This document shows positions 56,656-64,000 of a DNA stretch of 64,000 nt, one piece after another (position 1 is the first letter of the stretch; every line of letters begins with the position of its first letter). The notes beneath the pieces are model-generated. The model searched no databases. It had not been told where the DNA came from and saw only the letters and a program-made list of their open reading frames with translations. The translations under genes were made by a program, and so were the position numbers. The DNA is taken from assembly GCA_024336345.1 (NCBI GenBank), contig JANFOG010000001.1, forward strand, positions 3,844,001-3,908,000, read 5' to 3'. Source of the stretch: Mariannaea sp. PMI_226 (lineage: Eukaryota > Ascomycota > Sordariomycetes > Hypocreales > Nectriaceae).

Positions 56656-57933
56656 ATGCCCCTTCGTAAACCTCAAATCTTCTTCTTCTTTTCAATTTCC
56701 CTCATTGGCCTCATCCTGGCTGTTTTAATCTCTCCATCTGCCCTCCCCCGTCTACGCCAACTCTCCGCCCACTTCCTCGTCATCAAAAGGCTTGCCGCTC
56801 TCGCCCCCGTCCTTCAACGACCGTTCTCCCCCTCGACCTTCACCCCCACCACTACCACCATGGTCGCCCCCGCCTACGCCTCCGAGCTCCAGGTCGCTCA
56901 GCTGGCCGTCCAGCGTGCCACCATCCTCACCAAGCGAGTCTTCCACGAAAAGGCAAAGGGTACCGTCGACAAGAATGACAAGAGTCCTGTCACCATTGGC
57001 GACTTTGGCGCCCAGGCCCTCATCATCGCTGCCCTCCAGCACCACTTCCCGAATGACGCCATCGTTGCTGAGGAGGAAGCTGCAGAGCTCCGTGACAATG
57101 AACAACTCAAGCAGACCATCTGGGACCTTGTCCGCTCCACCAAGCTCGACGACCCTGCTGCTGAGGAGCTTCTTGGTGGTCCCATCAAGGATGTCGATTC
57201 CATGCTCGAGATCATCGACAAGGGAAACAGCCCTGGTGGCGCCTCCGGTCGAATCTGGGCAATTGACCCCATTGATGGTACCAAGGGCTTCCTACGCGGT
57301 GGCCAGTACGCTGTCTGTCTCGGTCTCATGGTTGACGGCGACGTCAAGGTTGGTGTCCTCGGTTGTCCCAACCTTCCCGTCGACGACGCCGCCCGTCTGA
57401 CCACCGACATCGGCGCCAATGCTACCGACGAGGGTCGTGGCGTTGTCTTCTCCGCTGTTCAGGGCCACGGCGCTACCAGCCGACCTTTGACCTCTGGCGC
57501 TCTGGCTCCCGAAAAGTCCATTTCCATGCGCACTCTGGACGATCTCTCCCGTGCTACATTCTGTGAGAGTGTTGAAGCTGGCCACTCCGCTCATGATGAC
57601 CAGGCTCTCATCTCGCAAAAGCTGGGTATCACCGAGCCAAGCGTTCGCATGGACAGCCAGGCCAAGTACGGATCTATCGCCCGTGGTGCTGGTGATATTT
57701 ACCTACGCCTCCCTGTGAAAGCTACATATCAGGAGAAGATCTGGGATCACGCTGCGGGTGACTTGATCGTCCGCGAGGCAGGCGGCCAGGTTACTGATAT
57801 TCACGGTAAGCGCCTCGACTTCAGCGTTGGCCGTACACTGGCAAACAACAAGGGCGTCATTGCTGCACCAGCTGCCGTCCACGAGAAGGTGCTACAGGTC
57901 GTTCAGGAGGTGCTTGGTGCCAAGAAGGCTTGA
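56656..57933 (+). CDS. MET22: 3'(2'),5'-bisphosphate nucleotidase Met22/Hal2
   Basis: A single exon of 425 aa. The enzyme hydrolyses phosphoadenosine phosphate, the by-product of sulfate assimilation, to AMP; it is lithium- and sodium-sensitive and sets salt tolerance in yeast. Metal-binding motifs of the inositol-phosphatase superfamily are present: acidic EEEAAEL, the DPIDGTKGF block (WAIDPIDGTKGFLRGGQYAVCLGL) and WDHAAGDLIVREAGG. The soluble yeast enzyme is about 357 aa, and 357 aa is just what the Met at 56860 (ACCATGG context) would give. The longer frame adds 68 residues with a strong hydrophobic segment (IFFFFSISLIGLILAVLIS), so the first ATG at 56656 would yield a membrane-anchored or organelle-targeted form. 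Which start is used cannot be told here. Confidence 0.95.
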   Translation: MPLRKPQIFFFFSISLIGLILAVLISPSALPRLRQLSAHFLVIKRLAALAPVLQRPFSPSTFTPTTTTMVAPAYASELQVAQLAVQRATILTKRVFHEKAKGTVDKNDKSPVTIGDFGAQALIIAALQHHFPNDAIVAEEEAAELRDNEQLKQTIWDLVRSTKLDDPAAEELLGGPIKDVDSMLEIIDKGNSPGGASGRIWAIDPIDGTKGFLRGGQYAVCLGLMVDGDVKVGVLGCPNLPVDDAARLTTDIGANATDEGRGVVFSAVQGHGATSRPLTSGALAPEKSISMRTLDDLSRATFCESVEAGHSAHDDQALISQKLGITEPSVRMDSQAKYGSIARGAGDIYLRLPVKATYQEKIWDHAAGDLIVREAGGQVTDIHGKRLDFSVGRTLANNKGVIAAPAAVHEKVLQVVQEVLGAKKA

Positions 57934-58260
57934 ACAGAATAAAATCAGAGCAATGAGAGACGGACTTTCGCCGCCCCTTACAGAGATAGACAAGGATCAG
58001 AAAACCTCCCTAAATACGAATGGAAGCAATTGGGGTGGATGTGTAAGAAGAAAAGAAAGGATATTTTCTACACAGCGCGAGAACCAAGAAGTATTTTTAT
58101 ATATACCATGACAGATAGTACACGTTTGTACACACACAAGACTAGAATACAAACGCCAGCAAAAAGCGTTCTGCCGAACCGGCCATCCACACTCCAATGC
58201 CAACTAGCCAGCGACTAATGGCCCATCCCAAGTACCACCCCCTCAGGGAATCGCACCAGT
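57934..58260. other. Convergent 3' flanks of MET22 and uL6m
   Basis: No gene or repeat is seen. Confidence 0.6.
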
Positions 58261-59276
58261 TTATTTGATCTTTTTCTGCTTCAGCTTGATCGTCTGGTCG
58301 TTGATGAAGACTCCCTTGCCCTTGTACGGCTCCGGGGGCCGCCACTTTCGCACTCGGCCAGCAAACGACATGATAACCTCACGGTCAATGCCCTCAATCA
58401 GAATTCGGGTTGGCGACGGTGTAGTGACGGTGACGCCCTTGGGGATACCCTCTTCGACGGGGTGCGTGAAACCGAGCTTGAGGCACAGGAAACGCTGGCC
58501 AGGAAACTCCTGCTTGGCGCCGCGTTCCTCGACGGAAGCACGATAACCGACACCAACAAGACGGAGGATCGCGGTGTGGCCTTCGGAGACGCCCATGATG
58601 TAGTTTTTCAAGTACGCCCACGTAGTGCCTAATGAGAAAAAAGAAGCCATTGTTAGAAAAAGTGTTGCTTTTACTCAAATTGTTTTCCTCAGCTGGACGA
58701 GCCCGGTGAGAGAATAAACTCACCCCACATCTCCTTCTGTTCCTTGATATCGGAATCCTGAACGCTTAGGATGGCCTGATGCGTTTCTTGGTCATGCTTA
58801 AGGTTCACGAAGTCGGGAATATCGAGATCAAGAGATCCTAAAGATTATATACGTCAGCAAAAAAAGAACTCTGCCCCTAAAATGCCTCTACACATTCTCA
58901 ACATATTCAATTCCATACGGCCCTCTCTAGCATCAACCAAGGAAAACAGTCATAGAAAAAAGGACGAACCTAGGGGTCCCTTGACCGAGATGGTCCTCTT
59001 GTAAATCTTCTTGTACGATGTCATGTCCTTCTTAGCATTGAGCTCACCAATGGCGAGCTCCACGCCGGGAGGTATCGAAAGGGGAGTCCTCCCCAGCTTC
59101 GAGGGTCGATTCGAGGTTGTCGAGAAGAGAGCTGCTGCCGAGGCTTTGCACGACGACGTCGACGTAGGTTGCCATGCCGGCACCAGGAACCCGGGAAGCG
59201 TCGCTGGCGAAAACGAGGATGCCGCAATGGCACGGCCCAATGCCTTCCCCCCACTGGGAGCGAATCTGGCAGCCAT
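58261..59276 (-). CDS. MRPL6: Mitochondrial large-subunit ribosomal protein uL6m
   Basis: Exons 58970-59276, 58724-58837 and 58261-58628 encode 262 aa. The protein is uL6-like: NYIMGVSEGHTAILRLVGVGYRAS, GFTHPVEEGIPKGVTV and the C-terminal RKWRPPEPYKGKGVFINDQTIKLKQKKIK. It binds 21S-type rRNA near the GTPase centre of the mitoribosome. The first 60 residues are rich in Ala, Ser and Arg and end LFSTTSNRPSKLGRTPLSIPPGV, a typical presequence plus uL6 start. The second exon (DLDIPDFVNLKHDQETHQAILSVQDSDIKEQKEMWG) matches the mitochondrial rather than the cytosolic uL6 type. I start at the ATG at 59276, because the frame beyond it opens only from TTG. Confidence 0.93.
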
Positions 59277-59728
59277 TGATTGAGCCGTACACTTTGGCGC
59301 GGGTCGGTCGAAGGGTGCGGTGGAGGTGCAAGTTGAAGCTCTCAACTTTTCCCATGCTTAGTCATGATGTCACGTGTACCTTCAACGCTCGGTGTACTTC
59401 AGACATGGAATCTCAGTCTTTCAAACACGATATTAATTTACTACTTGCACGCTCAGCTCCAACATTGGAAAATTACTTTAGCATCAAAATGAACATATTT
59501 ATCGTTGAATAATCGAAATTTGAGCTGGTACAAATTTGTACTGCTTTGATTGAATTGATTGGCTTAGTACAACTGAACTCGAATTGTGCTAGCACTGTAG
59601 AGGATATCTAAACCCCTTCATGAATTACAACGGCTACCCCGAAAAGAACTGGTTAAGGCTGTCCTAAGCTTTTTATTTTTTTGCCAATAAGACGAGCCGG
59701 ATTGAAGTGTTAATGTATTGAGCACTTC
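59277..59728. other. Spacer between uL6m start and tubulin 3' end
   Basis: AT-rich; it should hold the uL6m promoter and the tubulin terminator. No gene is seen. Confidence 0.6.
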
Positions 59729-61453
59729 TTACTCCTCGCCCTCGAGGGGAGCCTCCTCATCGTACTCCTCCTCCTCCTCATCAACACCAGCTTCCTGGTA
59801 CTGCTGGTACTCGGAGACGAGATCGTTCATGTTGGACTCAGCCTCAGTGAACTCCATCTCGTCCATACCCTCACCAGTGTACCAATGCAAGAAAGCCTTG
59901 CGTCGGAACATGGCAGTGAACTGCTCACCCACACGCTTGAAGAGCTCCTGGATGGAGGTGGAGTTACCGATGAAGGTGGAGGACATGGTAAGACCACGGG
60001 GAGGAATGGCGCAGAGGGCGGTCTGGATGTTGTTGGGGATCCACTCAACGAAGTAAGAGGCGTTCTTGTTCTGGACGTTGCGCATCTGGTCCTCAACCTC
60101 CTTCATGGCGACACGGCCACGGCTTTGAATGAGTTAGCAAGTTTGAGCCACATACAGTGATATTTCAATCAATACTTACAAGATAGCAGAGCAGGTCAGG
60201 TAGCGACCGTTGCGGAAGTCAGAAGCAGCCATCATGTTCTTGGGGTCGAACATCTGCTGGGTAAGCTCGGGAACGCTGACGGCGCGGAAGGAGTGAGCAC
60301 CACGGCTGGTCAAGGGAGCAAAGCCGACCATGAAGAAGTGCAGACGAGGGAAGGGAACCATGTTGACGGCCAGCTTTCGGAGATCAGAGTTCAGCTGACC
60401 GGGGAATCGAAGGCAGGTGGTGACGCCAGACATGACAGCGGAGACAAGGTAGTTCAGGTCACCGTAGGAGGGGTTGGAGAGCTTGAGGGTGCGCATGCAA
60501 ATGTCGTAGAGAGCCTCGTTATCGATACAGAAGGTCTCATCGGAGTTCTCGACCAGCTGGTGGACGGAGAGGGTGGCGTTGTAGGGCTCGACGACGGTGT
60601 CGGAGACCTTGGGGGAGGGGACGACGGAGAAGGTGGCCATCATTCGGTCGGGGAACTCCTCGCGGATCTTGGAGATGAGCAGAGTACCCATACCGGCACC
60701 GGTACCACCACCGAGAGAGTGGGTGATCTGGAAACCCTGAAGGCAGTCGCAGCCCTCAGCCTCACGACGGACGACGTCAAGGACGTTGTCAACGAGCTCA
60801 GCACCCTCAGTGTAGTGACCCTTGGCCCAGTTGTTGCCAGCACCGGACTGACCAAAGACGAAGTTGTCGGGGCGGAAAAGCTGGCCGAAAGGACCGGCAC
60901 GGACGGCATCCATGGTACCGGGCTCAAGATCGACGAGGACGGCGCGAGGGACATACTTGTTGCCGGAAGCCTAAGGTGGTGTGAGTTTGCTAAGAGGTTT
61001 CCTAAAAGGAGAGACGGCTCCAGTAGCTCACGTACCTCGTTGAAGTAGACGCTCATGCGCTCGAGCTGGAGCTCAGAAGTGCCGTTGTAGACACCATTGC
61101 TGTCAAGGCCGTGCTCGCCAGAAATGGTCTGCCAGAAAGCAGCACCAATTTGGTTACCCTGAGACGTATTGTCAGTCCAATCCCCGCACGATGCTATTCA
61201 GGTCAAAGGGAGCACTTACGCACTGACCGGTCTGGAGGTGGACCTATATTGCAGAAAGAAAACCACAGTTAGCCATGTTGTTCCATTATGATGTGGTGAT
61301 TGAGCCCGCGAGCTGTGTGTGTTGTGTTTGGCGTTGAGGTGGCGGCGGGAGATTGTTCGGCGGGGTAAATCAGGGGCAACAACACAGCACAACGCGTCGA
61401 GCTGGGAGCTCTGGGCAGCGTGTATGGAGCAGGAAACTTACAATCTCACGCAT
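59729..61453 (-). CDS. TUB2: Beta-tubulin
   Basis: Exons 61442-61453, 61220-61243, 61036-61158, 60180-60970 and 59729-60122 encode 447 aa, the standard length. The chain starts MREI and carries the GTP-binding GGGTGAGMG loop (140-148) and the acidic tail [17 protein letters not shown]. Introns fall after codons 4, 12 and 53 and within codon 318, and the first two exons are only 12 and 24 nt. Beta-tubulin pairs with alpha-tubulin to build microtubules. At the positions linked to benzimidazole resistance the residues are the sensitive forms: His6, Tyr50, Phe167, Glu198 and Phe200. The MREI start motif, which in animals controls tubulin mRNA stability, is split from the rest by the 198-nt first intron. 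Confidence 0.98.
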
Positions 61454-62938
61454 GTTGACGGTTTTGAAGGTTGTAGAGTGGATGTAGATGCGGATGGAAG
61501 AAGGAGAAAAAATGCAGGTGAAGGATCTCAAAGAGCCGACCTAGCTTTCAAGACGGAGAGTGGGTTGGAAGGTGGTAGGACACGGTCAAGGGTCAAGGGG
61601 AGTTGTTGATTTTTGTTGGAGAGCGGGACGTGAAATTGTTCACCGCCATGGGTTGCAGGGGCCTTAGGGGGAACAGCACCACCAGCCAAGGGAAAGAGTG
61701 ATGGGGAGAGGGGGGGCACTTTCGCTTGTTTACCACAACTGGTCCGTGAGTCGCCCAATACGGCAAGGCTCCAACGCAAGGCACCCGCCAGAAACATTAC
61801 AGCGACGGTACGAAGCTCATGGCTATAAGGGGGCTCATTGGACGGAAGTATCTCGAGGGATATCGCCATGTTCTGTGCGGAGTACTTTGGGCAGGATATC
61901 ATCAAGTGATGCTTTATTCTGATAACGCGACTTCTCCATATTGTGTGTAGTTGGCTGACCTCGATGAAATATTCTTTTTGGCCAACTTCTCCCCCCAAGT
62001 GCCGCAAGGTATCCCGTCTCCAAGGCGTGTCACTCCTGATGAGTTGGGCAAATTTGGGCCACAACAGACTATACCTGGTAGCCAGCCACGTATTTCCCAC
62101 TGACGGGCCGGGGGCACCATTGGAAAACTAGGCCCACTGGAGACCTTGACAGGACACAGCTCATCAACCATACGATAATTTTTGGACGATCGACATTAAA
62201 CAAGTTGGCACCATATTACAGATTACTGTACTCCTTGCCAACAGTTTGGTACAGTCGGCAGCGGAGAGAGAAAGAGTGAGATGGTCGATGGATGAACCTA
62301 CTACTCAAGTGTGCATGCCGCCGATGAACTACTCCTACATACATAATGGCACTGTACCTATGCATACATGTGTCCTCCATATGGAGCTTACCTGCATGCA
62401 CATATGCCGGGCTCTTGTCCTCTTCTACCGTCCTCAGCCACCTCCCATCTGAGTGATACTCCTGAACTAAACCCATCGCAATTTATTCTGGTGGATTTTG
62501 CCTTTGCTGTTGCGATCTACGTACAAAGGGACAATTTAATAACATAAAGACCCAACCATCCCACAGACGAACTGATACGTAGCCTCGGGCTACGTTATCT
62601 ACCTGCACTGCAAAACCCTCACGGATCATAATTCCACCCAACTCGTATTAAACAAGCTCCGCACGTTCAACTCAACCTGCCTACCCTACACTACCCGAGG
62701 AATCACGAGATAGAGAAACGGCAGAGGTCAACATGTTATGGACTCACATAACAGAAATGAACCAACCGGGTAGGATGGTTTATCACGATAATTTTGCTAA
62801 AAGCTCTAGGAAGTCAAGGGGCCAAATAGAGAACATAATATACCTATCGGACAACCAGACAACCAAAGTATAGATTTACTTTTTACGGTACATATAGGAT
62901 CCCTAACCCCTGCCTGTCCCATTAGCAATGTCGGGTTT
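61454..62938. other. Intergenic between TUB2 promoter and GCN20 3' end
   Basis: The tubulin leader and promoter occupy the left part; the rest is of ordinary composition with short open frames lacking motifs. No gene is seen. Confidence 0.55.
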
Positions 62939-64000
62939 TTAGTGAGCTTTGACAACGCCAGCCGAGTCGGCCTGGGCAGTAATTCTCTTCTTGTACGCTT
63001 GAACATCGCCAGGGAATTTCTCGACAGTGCCGCCGTCACACACCCAAAGAGACGTGCACACAGTTTGTAACATTGTAACGTCGTGGGACACCATCAGGAC
63101 ACCACCCTGGAACTCGTTCAGAGCTTCTGCTAGCGCATCCATAGCCTCAATATCCAAATGGTTAGAAGGCTCATCCAGCACAAGAATGTGTGGGTTGGTG
63201 AGGGCGAGACAGGCAAATGCAACACGAGACTTTTGACCTCCAGAGAGGAGAGCCATCTTTTGCAGACCGGTAGTACCGGTGATACCAAACGCACCCAATC
63301 GTCGTCGGTACTCTTCATCTGTCCTACCAGGATAATTCTTGGCCATAAAGCTCACAGCACTCATTGTCAAGTCGAGAGCGTCAACGTGGTGCTGAGCGAA
63401 GAAGCCAATGCGGAGACGGGGATGTTGCGAGATCATACCAGTGGAAGCCTCCAGCTTTCCTACCAAAAGCTTGAGAATAGTAGTCTTACCAGCACCGTTG
63501 GGTCCAACAATGCCGATACGCGAATCCAGTTGAACGTCCAAGTCAACATTTCGCAGTAGGATATTGTCCTTGGAGTAACCAAAAGTGACCTCGGACATTT
63601 GGACAATAGGGGGAGACAATTTCTCCACTTCAGGGAAAGTGAACTTGACGTTGTACTCGGCTTCTGGTGGTGTTAGCACCGGCATCTTCTCCAACTTCTT
63701 GATACGAGACTGAGCTTCAGAAGATTTAGCAGCGTTGTAACGGAACTTGTCGATGAAGGCCTGTAGATGAGCACGCTGGGCCATCTGGTTCTCGTACTCT
63801 CGCTTAGCCACCTTCTTTCGCTCCTCACGAGTTGCGTAAAAGGTATCGAAGTTAGCACCTCGGTAGTAATCAAGACGCTGAGAGTGCTGGTGAATGATAT
63901 CTGTGGCTACCTCGTTGAGGAATGCTCGATCGTGAGAAACGACAAGAACCGTGCTGGGGTAGTCCTGAAGATACGTGGAAAGGAAGGTAATTGAGGGAAC
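62939..64000 (-). CDS. GCN20: ABC-F ATPase GCN20, C-terminal part (cut by window edge)
   Basis: The last 353 residues of the protein; the N-terminal part lies beyond the right edge. The fragment begins inside the first ATPase domain at its H-loop (VLVVSHDRAFLNEVATDIIHQ). It then has the ABC-F linker (YYRGANFDTFYATREERKKVAKREYENQ) and a complete second domain: Walker A GIVGPNGAGKTT, signature LSGGQKSRVAFA, Walker B ILVLDEPSNHLD and switch VSHD. The linker sequence and HPRLRIGFFAQHHVDALDL match GCN20/ABCF3 rather than ARB1 or eEF3. With Gcn1 it lets ribosomes stimulate the Gcn2 kinase during amino-acid starvation. No intron is seen in this part. Confidence 0.95.
   Translation of the reverse strand, partial: VPSITFLSTYLQDYPSTVLVVSHDRAFLNEVATDIIHQHSQRLDYYRGANFDTFYATREERKKVAKREYENQMAQRAHLQAFIDKFRYNAAKSSEAQSRIKKLEKMPVLTPPEAEYNVKFTFPEVEKLSPPIVQMSEVTFGYSKDNILLRNVDLDVQLDSRIGIVGPNGAGKTTILKLLVGKLEASTGMISQHPRLRIGFFAQHHVDALDLTMSAVSFMAKNYPGRTDEEYRRRLGAFGITGTTGLQKMALLSGGQKSRVAFACLALTNPHILVLDEPSNHLDIEAMDALAEALNEFQGGVLMVSHDVTMLQTVCTSLWVCDGGTVEKFPGDVQAYKKRITAQADSAGVVKAH

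Overview
The window reads as nuclear DNA of a filamentous ascomycete, most likely a sordariomycete close to Hypocreales. It carries 20 genes I can support by recognisable protein families or by a long clean reading frame. Most introns are short (50-130 nt) with GT...AG ends and CTAAC/CTAAT branch sites, genes are on both strands, and 17 of the 20 are conserved housekeeping genes. The introns of the beta-tubulin gene (after codons 4, 12 and 53, and one late in the gene) also fit this group. There is no operon, phage, CRISPR, rRNA or convincing tRNA. I rebuilt exons by hand; every complete model sums to a whole number of codons.

Layout. 0-7 kb: the tail of an unidentified gene (2-211), a SIRT5-like mitochondrial sirtuin (+), a CWC16/CCDC130 splicing factor (+) and the E2 enzyme UBC8 (-), whose model needs an 8-nt and a 1-nt exon. 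7-10.9 kb: no gene seen. 10.9-15.5 kb: panB (pantothenate synthesis, +), ATG12 (autophagy, -) and phenylalanine ammonia-lyase (-). 15.5-19.2 kb: no gene seen, with a 24-base C run. 19.2-27.4 kb: the Dbf4 regulatory subunit of the Cdc7 kinase (-), the mitochondrial peptidase ICP55 (+) and an SREBP-type bHLH factor (-). 27.4-35.5 kb: 8 kb without a recognisable gene.

35.5-44 kb: karyogamy protein KAR5 (+), telomere protein RAP1 with an embedded ARID-like segment (-), palmitoyltransferase SWF1 (+) and the Hsp90 co-chaperone AHA1 (-). 46.3-48.2 kb: a MUP1-like methionine permease (+). 51.1-54.8 kb: a 1208-residue protein with a disordered proline/serine-rich half, not recognised (+). 55.5-64 kb: the ATP-synthase assembly factor FMC1 (-), bisphosphate nucleotidase MET22/HAL2 (+), mitochondrial ribosomal protein uL6m (-), beta-tubulin (-) and the truncated C-terminal part of GCN20 (-).

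The genes do not form a pathway. Loose themes are mitochondrial proteins (sirtuin, ICP55, FMC1, uL6m), sulfur/methionine handling (MET22, permease) and chromosome biology (DBF4, RAP1). Most genes are in convergent pairs with short 3' gaps. The observation most worth testing is the UBC8 micro-exon pair, followed by the ARID-like domain in RAP1 and the start-overlapping upstream ORF of ICP55.
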